From assembly GCA_026874595.1 (NCBI GenBank), contig CM049306.1, forward strand, positions 74,957,642 through 75,021,641: a stretch of 64,000 nt of DNA, in the 5' to 3' direction. The stretch is from Sipunculus nudus (taxonomy: Eukaryota; Annelida; Sipuncula; Golfingiida; Sipunculidae). Both the position numbers and the translations under genes were made by a program. The notes beneath the pieces are model-generated. The model was not told the DNA's origin and made no database searches. It worked only from the letters and a program-made list of their open reading frames with translations. Shown in pieces: positions 45,421-64,000 of this stretch; the first letter of the stretch is position 1; each line of letters begins with the position of its first letter.

Positions 45421-46380
45421 TTACTGGAACCCAGCACCTTCTCTAGTACTCTTCCTAATGTTAGGTTGACTATCGTCCTCAACTTGGTTATCATCTACAG
45501 GTTCAGAACCTACACCAACTGAAGACGGATATTCCAAAAAGTATTCATCATCGCTGAGATCACTATCTGATGAGAGTTGATCTGCAATTCTAGGTTGCTC
45601 ATACTCTGGTTTATCTTGAGTACCTTGTATCACCCGCTGTAAACACTTCTTTAGTTCCTCTCTATTAACCCATTTCTTGTCACATAATCCTCCTTCCTCA
45701 ACAATTTGGTAAACATCTCTATCTTCCATCTTGTCAATAACTTTGTGAACTTCCGGTCTGTAACAGTCCTGTATCTTATGCCTTCCATGGAAACCTCTCT
45801 TTCTCAAATACACCTGGTCTCCTATGTGAAGTGTCATGTCAGATGCAGACTTATCATAGAGTGCCTTCCGCTTATGGAACTTTCCCTCAGACTTCTGTTG
45901 AGCCAATCTGTACTTTTCCTTAAGTCTCTCCTTGTGGCAAGCCAACCAATCATCGAGATCTGTGTTGATATCAGGCAACTCCTTACTTGGTAATAAATAC
46001 ATATCTGCAGGTATCCTTGCCGGACGTCCATACACAAGCTCATATGGAGATATACCTGTCGAACCATGAGGCGTCGTGTTATACACAAAGGTTATTTCAG
46101 CAAGGTGATCAGCCCATCTTGACTTCTTATCTAGAGATAGGGTCCTCAACAGATCATGCATGGTACGATTATACCGTTCAACCTGCCCATTAGCCTGTGG
46201 TCTGTATGGTGTTGTTCTTGATCGTTCTACCCCATACCACTTGCAAAGCTCCTTCACGACTCTGGCTTCAAAGTCGCGACCTTGATCTGAATGAATCCTT
46301 TTCGGCGGTCCATATCTAAAAAAACATTCCTTGATTAGGGCTCGTGCAACTGTTATAGCCTTTTGATATTGCAGGGCACC
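45421..46380 (-). pseudogene. Integrase core and C-terminal part of pol
   Basis: The open frame contains the second and third catalytic regions of a Ty3/Gypsy integrase (HSDQGRDFEA; PYRPQANGQVERYNRT) and VYNTTPHGSTGISPYELVYG. A GPY/F-like C-terminal region follows (GDQVYLRKRGF) and then an acidic tail with many Asp/Glu. The frame extends upstream to 46,554 in sequence that belongs to another frame of the same integrase. A frameshift near 46,355-46,375 separates it from the first catalytic region. Translation ends in a stop at 45,421. Confidence 0.85.
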
Positions 46381-46838
46381 GCAACAGTCCATTTGCTGAA
46401 AATGTCTGTGATAACCAAAACTTTCTCGGTCCCATCCTTGCTTTGCTCTAAGACGGTGAAATTTATTGCAGCCACTTCGAAAGGGTGTCTCGCAGTAATT
46501 GTTCCCAAAGGGGACTTCACTCTTGTGCTCTTCGCCGAAGCACATCTCTCGCACTGCTCAACATGCTGTCCCATCTCCTGATGCATACGTGGCCAGTAGC
46601 ATCGACTTCTTATGAGCGCCTCTGTCCTCTCTGCACCTTGTTGGCCATGGGAGTCATGGTAACCGAGTAGAACCTTTGATTTGAAAACCTCTGGAAGGAC
46701 CAGTTGGTCTGTTAGGCCACCCATAGGATCCTGGATCTGCCTGTACAGTATACCTTCCTTGTTGATTAACCTCGGCCATTGCTTCCACAATATCTTAACA
46801 AGATTAGAGTCCTGTTTCCTGGCCTTTGAATATGACTA
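46353..46838 (-). pseudogene. Integrase N-terminal zinc domain and first catalytic region
   Basis: Encodes YHDSHGQQGAERTEALI and CYWPRM, then CERC (zinc-binding region) and INFTVLEQS, DIFSKWTVAVPC (start of the core). Two apparent losses stand out. The second histidine of the usual HHCC motif reads Gln (GQQG), and the first catalytic Asp reads Asn (AAT codon in the INFTV block). A TAG at 46,836-46,838 precedes it in the same frame as the upstream segment. Confidence 0.8.
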
Positions 46839-47156
46839 AACACCTTTCTTCACCGCTGTATGGACTTCCTCTATCACTGCATCAGCATCCTGTAACTTAA
46901 TGAGGTCATCAGTCGTTAATCCTGGTAGAGTCATAACTTGAGGTATCATACTTGAAGGGGTAACGTTCACATCCAGTGCCTCATAAAGGGCTTCTTGCAT
47001 GACCTTTCCTGGCAAACTAGTTGTCTCACTAGCAGAAGCCAATATTCCTGCTACATTAGCCTCATCAAGCTGATCCTGTATCCTGTGCTCATGCATTGAG
47101 AGGGCATCCGCGTTCATGTTTGTTTTATCTGGGCGGTACTGGATAGAAAAAATCAA
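46839..47156 (-). pseudogene. Pol connection region between RNase H and integrase
   Basis: Begins with FSIQYRPDKTNMNADALS, the usual sequence following Gypsy RNase H, then a linker without motifs. It is in a different frame from the RNase H block upstream, so a frameshift lies near 47,160-47,175. Confidence 0.75.
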
Positions 47157-47175
47157 AATTGGTGAGATCAGAAGC

Positions 47176-47616
47176 CTACCTCTGCTCGGTAGCTGGCAGT
47201 TTTGTTTTGGTCATAAGATACCGCAATGGATTATTACCAGTATACCCAATACATTTCGACATGTACAGGTAGTCTCTAAATTTCTCTGTCATCGCCCACC
47301 GCAGTGCCAGTAGCTCAATTTTCTTGGCGTTATAGGCCTCAAAATTCCGTTTACTCCCTCGTAGGCCCTGACTTGCATATGCAATCACCTTTAGTTTGCC
47401 ATTCTGCACTTGGCTCAATACTGCGCCTAACCCATGGTAAGAGGTATCAACTTCAAGCACGAACGGAAGCGGGAAATTAGCGTAACCCAGTAATGGGGCA
47501 CTGGTCAGTTTCTCCTTCAGGATGTCGAATGCATCCTGGTGTTCAAATCTACATGTCTCTAAGTGACAAGGCTTTCTGCCTTCTCCTGCCTCCAACCATC
47601 CCAACAGCTTGACCAA
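47176..47616 (-). pseudogene. RNase H domain of pol
   Basis: Contains FVLEVDTSYHGLGAVLSQ, VIAYASQGLRGSKRNFEAY, KKIELLALRWAMTEKFRDYL and YTGNNPLRYL. The first Asp and the Glu of the active site are present; the usual third Asp (in TDNNPL) reads Gly. The frame differs from that of the RT, with the shift around 47,550-47,620. Confidence 0.8.
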
Positions 47617-48523
47617 CTAGCGCATGTAATGGTGCGGAGATAGCAAAATACCTGGGCACAAACCTCCTGTAATACCCAGTAAAACCCAAGAACCTTCTCA
47701 GTTCTCTCAAAGTTTCTGGTTTTTGCCACTCTTTGAACAATTTAACCTTGTCAGGGTCTGTAATAACCCCCTGCGCTGAAATAATATGCCCCGGGAATTT
47801 AACCTCCTGCTGAAGGAATCTACACTTCTCTGGTTGCAACTTCAAGTTGTGGGCCTCAAGCTTGTTCACCTGACCAAGTTTCTCTATGTGCTCTTCTATT
47901 GTAGACGAGAATACCACCACATCATCGAGGTAAACCATTAAATCTTGGAGGATGTTCTCACGAAATAGAGTCGTCATTAAGCGCTGAAAAGTAGCTGGCG
48001 CATTGGTCAGGCGATACCGCATCCGGACGTATTCGTACAGACCTAGCGGTGTCGTAAAAGCTGTCTCTGGACGATCCTCCTCTGCCACCGATACCTGGTG
48101 ATATGCAGAGGCAAGGTCTAACATACTAAAGTATTGCGCTCCTCCTCAGGCATCCAACGTTTCCTCAATCCTGGGAATCGGGAATACGTCTCTCTTTATC
48201 TTTTGATTAAGCTGCCTGTAATCTATGCACATTCTTATCTTTCCGTTGGGTTCCATCACAACGACAATTGGAGATGAGTAGTTTGAACTGCTTTCCCTGA
48301 TGATACCTTTCTTGCACAAATCTGCAAGATGATCTCTTACCTATGGCCAAAGTTGTGGAGGCAGTCTTCGATATGGCTGCTGTATCGGATCATCATCCAC
48401 TGTTCTAATATGATGCTTGACAAGATCAGTCTGTCCTAGTTCTTCATCCGAAGTTGCAAATACACCAACATGTTTTTGGAACAACTCTGACAATTCTCTC
48501 CTCTGCTGTGTTGTCAGCGACAC
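47549..48523 (-). pseudogene. Reverse transcriptase domain of pol
   Basis: One frame reads from LTTQQRRELSELFQKHVGVF (48,517) through QPYRRLPPQLWP, TAG (48,341-48,343), the RT finger region with VVVMEPNGKIRMCIDYRQLN, TGA (48,146-48,148), then LDLASAYHQV, TNAPATFQRLM, YLDDVVVFS (the active-site YLDD) and RRFLGFTGYYRRFVP. Order and motifs are those of Ty3/Gypsy RT. The two stops make it non-functional, although the catalytic Asp pair is intact. Confidence 0.88.
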
Positions 48524-49705
48524 ATGACTCAGATCAATTCCGCAACCCTGATACTCCCTGGCAACCCATGAGCGAGTGGTTCAACCAGAGATGCAGCCCC
48601 ACAACGTGGTTCAGGCACAATGACAATACATTTACTTTTAGGCGGGATCACTTTCATTCTGGCCTGCAACTCTCACAAAACCCGAATTCTTTATGTCATC
48701 TGACTGAGAAGCTTCTTGTGGCCCTTCAGTCAAAAGTCCTTTAAATATGGGAACCATAGCCAACAAATTGGTCCCCACAATTCCGGGCACTTCACGCTTT
48801 TTACACACGGTCTCCGGTGTTGACCGTACAATCAACACACCAACTCCATTAACTTTGACATCGCTTATCTCAACATCAATGTGTGCAACACCTAGGTATG
48901 GAACCTCAAGGCCATTCGCTGCTGTCAACTTAAGCCACTTGCCAGTCTCAAGCAGTTCCACTTGTTGGTCACCCCATAACCTGAAGAAAGTTTCTTCATC
49001 AATTGTTGTAACCATCGAACCTGAATCAAGTAAGCAGCTGACTTCCTTACCATTAAACTTGACTTTAAATAGGGATCGTCCTCCCACTGTACTCTTTGGT
49101 AAATCGTCTATCCCCTCATATGGCTTCATAACACATGTGGCCCCAGTCGTTGCATCACCAGCAGTTGGCTTTTGTCCACCATTATCTGAAATTGTTATTT
49201 TCTGGGGGCAATCCCTTTTAAAATGGCCCTCACTCCCGCAGTTGTACCACCGATTATCTCTGCGGCCCACATTCCTATAACGAAAACTTTGTGCAGCAAA
49301 ACGTGATCTACCTTCTCGATCTGATTGACCATCCATTACTGTGGGTTCCAGCCTCTGCTGTACAAGCCTCTGTTGTTTCTCGAGATGTTCCTGTTGTTTC
49401 AAAAGCTGTTTTTGTTGTTTACACAACTGCTCATGTTGCTTCTGTTGCTGCTGTAACATCCCTTTAATTAGATCAGTTACTTCAGTCAGGCCTGAATCCT
49501 TCTGGACACAGTAAACTTCTTTAGACGCAGCATACACATGACGTTCACTATCATCATCAGCCAATTTGAAAGCTTCCTCCGACACATCACGGAATGTCAA
49601 TTCAGGCTCCTCCCTGATCAGTTTAGACAACTCTCTACGCAGATGCTTGCCTCGCACTTTCTCTATAAAGTGATCCTGAAGGAGCTTGTCAGCATTTGGG
49701 AGTGC
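48524..49705 (-). pseudogene. Gag C-terminal part, zinc knuckle and aspartic protease
   Basis: Open from just after the gag stop to 48,638. It has a Gln-rich coiled segment (about residues 68-102 counted from 49,657), a CCHC knuckle near residues 137-150 and a protease active site LLDSGS near residues 209-214. The knuckle reads W-Y-N-C...H...C: the first cysteine is replaced by Trp (TGG). The frame then ends early in GQNESDPA and a stop. The plus-one frame carries the expected continuation (VIPPKSKCIVIVPEP), so a frameshift lies near 48,645-48,670 and a compensating one before 48,540. Confidence 0.8.
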
Positions 49706-50140
49706 CTATGGGTCTCTGCACACAGCACGGTCTCTAAGCTCCATCAGCGAATGAGAAAAATCCCGGAGAGACTCCCTCTCCCGCTGCCGTCTACTGAATA
49801 GTGCAGAAATCAATTGTGGTGCAGTAAGCCTTTCTCCAAAAGCAGTCTCTAATATGCGAAATATTTCTTCTGGGTCCTCTCTCTGCCTAGCCTCAGCATA
49901 ACGCACCTCTTTCTTGGCCGTACCATCAAGCGCTGATAGTAGGAATTCACCTGCCGCACTGCCCTGAAGCCCTTGTGTCTCGATCATAAACCTGGCCTCT
50001 CGTACCCAGTCTTCTAATTCAATGGGATCGCCACTGTACTTTTGTAACTTACGATTACTGTATACTACCCCGGAATGAGCACCTCCAGCCACCAGCTGTT
50101 CAAGCCTTCTCCTCAAGTCATCAAGGTTTTCATTATCCAT
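49706..50140 (-). pseudogene. Gag, interrupted by an in-frame TAG
   Basis: Starts at MDNENLDDLRRRLEQLV (an upstream in-frame ATG at 50,176 is also possible) and runs through LQKYSGDPIELEDWVREA, IFRILETAFGERL and a basic region typical of Ty3/Gypsy capsid proteins. It stops at TAG 49,706-49,708 directly after AVCRDP. The same frame continues open beyond the stop, so this is a single nonsense change within one long gag frame. Confidence 0.8.
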
Positions 50141-50176
50141 TATAAACAAATGAATGCACTGTAAATACCACTTCAC

Positions 50177-51581
50177 TCAGTATAAGATCAACAGTGGCTA
50201 TATCAAACCTTTTAAATTTACAGAGCAAGCAAACAATGTTAGTTACTTAACATAGAAATATAGCAAATTCATATTTCACCTGGTGCACGGTATATCAGCT
50301 CACCAAACTCTGGTCAACTAACTCTACTACTTTAACAAAACAAGAAAGAACAGTGTGAGGAATAAACATCTTGGGCTCTAACGCCCTGAACTCAATGGCA
50401 CCAGTCTCTTGTCACAGCTTTACAATGTGATATAAATAAAAATATATGTTACCCACAAAAGGGGAAAAGGTTGATTACATGCATATCAGTATCATAGAAT
50501 CACACCATTAAGTGGCATATAAAAGACAAACCTTGTCCTTAAAATACTTAAAATATCCCTTTTACCCTGTATGTATCACAAGTCTTTTCTCAATACAATA
50601 GCATAAACAGCATCTACATTAGCAATTCAGACAATATCTCCAATCAGTATTGAACTCGACTTAGTCTCATGAATACTTTCATCACAAATAAACAAATATA
50701 TACCTTGGTGCTCCTCATATTACCCAACACCACATATCATGGATCCTCAGTTCTGTCGAACATACAGTATACTTGCCTATTACAGAGTAGTCATACCAAT
50801 AAACCATGACAAAAAAAACATGCAAATTTCAAACACAGTGCACTCGATTAAAGCAAACAGTCTACCTTTGTTCACAAAATCATTAAATACAAAAAAAATA
50901 ATATCTTGCATCTTTGCTCAGCATAACAGCAGAGAAACAAATCATATATCAATCTATGTTTATATGGAAATGCGATAATTGGTGTAACAGCCAATTAACT
51001 AAATCTCAATGGGTGATGTATCACATAAAACATGTAAACAAGAAACATTTTACTGCATATATTTCCCTACACAAAGTCTCTATAAAGTGGTCACACCAAA
51101 TAATAGGCAACAACAAATGTTCCTGGATAAAATATACCCAACTCGTTGAACTGTTCAGATTTTTTTCTCTGGGAATATCCAGTTCCATAAACTGTTGCAC
51201 TGCACACAAGTCTGTAAAAGGGAGAAGTCAGCTTCCCATTGGATTACAACATCAGCAAAAGTTCCTCAAATGGTACCGCAAACAATAGTCTTTTCAGCCC
51301 AGTTGACCACAAGCAGTAGGCCATATAACAAGTAATTATGTATAGCTCAGGTTCTCTGATAGTCCAAGCCTGTTATATTATGTCAACTGTTCACAGTCTG
51401 TAAACTCCAGCTATTACTCATGATAAACATCACTAAGAAATTTCACCAAGTCAACTCCAGTCGCGACTCTCCAGACACTCCTAGTCAGTTCATGGCAGCA
51501 CGCAATAGTCCACAGGCCCCAATCAACCACCGTTATCTAAAAAAGTTCCTCACATGAAATCCTGTCTCTCACAACAGTACC
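50177..51581 (-). other. Untranslated leader of the Gypsy element
   Basis: About 1.4 kb between the primer-binding region and gag without a recognisable motif or long frame on the sense strand. Long leaders are known in some LTR elements; this may also include decayed sequence. Confidence 0.5.
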
Positions 51582-51596
51582 ACCCCACTTCTGGTA
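51582..51596 (-). other. Primer-binding-like site
   Basis: On the minus strand, TACCAGAAGTGGGGT lies 8 bases inside the 5' LTR. It resembles the complement of a leucine tRNA 3' end, but the exact tRNA and the 8-base offset from the LTR remain uncertain. Confidence 0.45.
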
Positions 51597-51604
51597 GCAA
51601 AATC

Positions 51605-52166
51605 TGTGGCCGTGTTGAGTAGAACGGGTTATCGACACTGGGGTGGTAGGACAGACAGGAGAAAGAATTTAAATCAAATAGAACTTTAATTATCCATCTT
51701 GGCTGAATACTACACACACGGTTCACTAATATCACACATTAACATCCACTAGGTAACAATAACAGAACTAAACCGTGTTAAACGGTACTAAACGGTACAA
51801 AACGGTTATAAACGGTAACAAATGGTGGCTGATATGGCGAATGGTGGGTACACCATATACAACACGCCAGTGCTGCCCTCTAGCTGCAACAATACACCTG
51901 TCCTGGCTCTGTTTATCAGCAAACACCAGTCTCATCACTAGGTTCACCACCCTAACCAAAACGTAAACTGTCTCTTTTGGCCCAAAAACCCGGCACCTTG
52001 AACTCACGTCGTGCACAAAACGAAATCACCCTCTCGGACACCCAAACGATGTCTCGGTTACCAAAACGCTAGAACAGATCGTGGAGTCAAACCTACACTA
52101 AATACTAACCGTAGTGAATGCCTAAACCATGTAACTCGTAAGTCATATCTTAATGCCTCTGCCACA
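51605..52166 (-). repeat. 5' LTR of the Gypsy element
   Basis: 562 bp, TGTGGC...GCCACA, same AAACGGT cluster as the other LTR (51,776-51,825). In element sense this is the promoter-bearing copy. It reads leftward, away from FAXC3. Confidence 0.95.
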
Positions 52167-52170
52167 CTTA
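52167..52170. repeat. Target site duplication (CTTA), right
   Basis: Partner of 44,583-44,586. Confidence 0.85.
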
Positions 52171-52364
52171 TATAGTCAGGATAGGGGGCGATAACAGGAG
52201 TCTATTGAATGATATACTGATCATATCATAGTGTACACTGTTAACCTTTTTATAAGTACAAGTAATTAACTTGTCCGAACATATATACAGCGGTCTAAAG
52301 TGTACTCTAAGGAGGAGTGTACATATCTACAGTGAACCAATACACGCATTGCTTCATTCAGAAT
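52171..52364 (+). other. Putative 5' UTR exon of FAXC3
   Basis: Homologous to 35,860-36,050. It ends TTCATTCAGAAT before the donor GTAAGTATA (52,365). An in-frame TGA about 30 bases upstream of the donor supports use of the downstream ATG at 53,021. The exon's natural start would lie within or before the Gypsy insertion. Confidence 0.4.
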
Positions 52365-53020
52365 GTAAGTATATATTCATTTTCTATACTATATAATTTT
52401 TGTTTAAATAACAGGAAATCTGTATATGCTTAATCTTGAGAAAGTTAATACTGACATTTTTAAGTTTTGGTAACTGTTAGCCCAGCGAATGATCGAATGT
52501 CTAATGCATAAATGTATGTGTGAAAGGACACACACACATGCATATATATATAGTGAGATTAAGTGACTCGGATATCAGATTTGTGTGCTCAATGCGAATC
52601 CATCTTTCTCACTGCATGGTCTATGCTTTTTGTTTACACAATATATGCATATGCATGTGTATGCACACACGTACACAAAAACATTTAAAAGACATACCAT
52701 TTATATAAGGGAATGTTAAACACACTTTGAAATAGCTAGATTATTATATATATAAATACAATAGTAATAATCTGACTACATAATATTAATAATAATTTAA
52801 GTCAAGGGTGGGTTTACGTTCTACTCTGCACTTTTATGGTTTGGCTTTTGTGCGGACTCGGCTTTTGTCCCAGGTGGGCTTTTGTCGGTCACTCAGTGCA
52901 ATGGTCCTACTGTTATGAGGATCCAAGGTTGTCCAGAAGATAAGTAACAAACATGGTCATTGTATGCCTTACATTTTCAGAGAAGATACCATAAAGCATC
53001 TGATAAAATCAGCAGACGAG

Positions 53021-63128
<10,108 letters not shown>

Positions 63129-64000
63129 AACCAGAAGGGCTCACCAGATCGGTCGTCCAGAGATAGTGCCATGCTTTATGCCAACTTATTATGTCTTTAT
63201 GTATAATTTCAGGGCTTCCACTGACTAATATTTTTATACAGCTTCCTATGATTTTTTTGTATTTTCCTATATTTTCCATAGTTTGCACCACAATATCCTA
63301 CATATTTTTAAAGGGACAATCGTGTTTCCAATATAACCGTTATAATTGAATGATTATTACCTTCACCTGTCATAAATGAAACATAGTTCTTTTATAGACC
63401 TATTTATATTAATGTTGCGGAGATATAAAGTACAGCCATCTAAACTATTTAAACAGACCTTTCAGTATTGCTTGGACAACTGAGGGTCATGGTAGATAAC
63501 TAAGAAAACATGATTGTACTAGGAAACTCCTATATTTATCTACTTTATGAGTCTGGTATGATCCCTGTATTATTTAATCAAGGGTTATTTCAAGAATTAT
63601 GTAAATTCGGGTAGGCATAACCTGTGCTCGTTGCCTCTTTTTTACAACATATCACATGTTACAAAAAACTCATTTCAGACAGAACGTCAAACGATGGTAT
63701 TATTTTATAAATTTTATTTGTATTTAATTCTGTGCAGATTTTAATTTTGCAATTGTCCATGTACTCTTCAATTCCAACTGGAACTGGGAGTACATGAAAA
63801 ATTGTAGAATTGGAAAAACAGATTTGTTATTGATCACAGAAATTCCTTGAAATATCTTTACAGTTTGTTGGCACATATAAATAATTATACATATCATCTG
63901 TATTTCATATTTAAATGTCACCTGATAAATGAAGTATCATGTTCATTTGATTTTTTTTACCATTGTTTTACACTATTATTTCTATTGTACTAAATATAAT
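63129..64000. other. 3' flank of FAXC3
   Basis: Homologous to 17,018-17,760 and to 25,745-26,471 (inverted) with numerous small differences. Nothing coding is seen. The window ends before the position where the convergent unknown exon would be expected. Confidence 0.7.

Larger units (their letters stand above)
44587..52166 (-). mobile_element. Ty3/Gypsy LTR retrotransposon, 7,580 bp, coding on minus strand
   Basis: Complete element with two LTRs of 561/562 bp starting TGTGGC and ending GCCACA, a CTTA target duplication, a primer-binding-like site next to the right LTR and a polypurine tract next to the left one. The internal order on the minus strand is gag, zinc knuckle and protease, RT, RNase H, integrase, as in Ty3/Gypsy. 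The LTRs differ at about five positions (about 1%), indicating a recent insertion. Nevertheless the coding part has four in-frame stops and about five frameshifts, so this copy cannot encode its own enzymes. No env-like or chromodomain region was seen. Confidence 0.93.

Noticed and set aside
48747-49280. 177-codon plus-strand frame within the Gypsy element
   Set aside because: It is the antisense shadow of the gag/protease frame on the minus strand.

Overview
The window is eukaryotic, AT-rich, intron-rich animal DNA with many mobile-element remains. The best guess is a mollusc, probably a bivalve. This rests on the gene family present (failed-axon-connections/FAXC, a GST-fold family) and on the repeat content; the species cannot be named from the sequence.

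Layout. The window is a chain of the same unit (about 18-19 kb) laid head-to-head and tail-to-tail, with mirror axes near 2.92 kb, 21.5-21.8 kb and 40.37 kb. Each unit holds, in order: one arm of a palindromic block, a FAXC-like gene of six coding exons, and a 3' flank with the end of a convergent unknown gene. Positions 1-2.9 kb are the tail of one unit (minus sense). 2.9-21.5 kb is unit 1 (plus, FAXC copy 1). 21.8-40.4 kb is unit 2 (minus, FAXC copy 2). 40.4 kb to the end is unit 3 (plus, FAXC copy 3), which also carries a 7.58 kb Ty3/Gypsy LTR retrotransposon at 44,587-52,166.

Genes. Copies 2 and 3 have complete reading frames of about 286 and 284 residues with consensus splice sites, starting at MDYVKDLPQS. 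Copy 1 is broken: it has a TGA in exon 5, a one-base loss at the exon 1 donor, and a deletion of about 580 bp that removed its presumed promoter and 5' UTR exon. Each palindrome arm also contains a decayed stand-alone FAXC last exon (four in all). A C-terminal exon of an unrecognised gene lies tail-to-tail with FAXC copy 1; its mirror copy beside copy 2 is frameshifted.

Mobile DNA. The Gypsy element has LTRs that differ at only about five sites, a 4-bp target duplication and an intact empty site in unit 2. Even so, its gag-pol carries several stops, frameshifts and changed catalytic residues. Other repeats are a MITE family (GGCC termini, TTA targets), a GC-rich TIR element, fragments of non-LTR and possibly Penelope-like elements, a GGGGCGTCAAT-ended repeat, and several minisatellites, including a higher-order 75-bp array expanded only in FAXC copy 3.

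The palindromic blocks at 1-6.4 kb and 37.44-43.85 kb are nearly identical in direct orientation, whereas the adjoining FAXC units differ far more. Either gene conversion/recent duplication or an assembly (haplotype or foldback-read) artefact must explain this. No rRNA, tRNA, CRISPR or prokaryotic operon features were seen.
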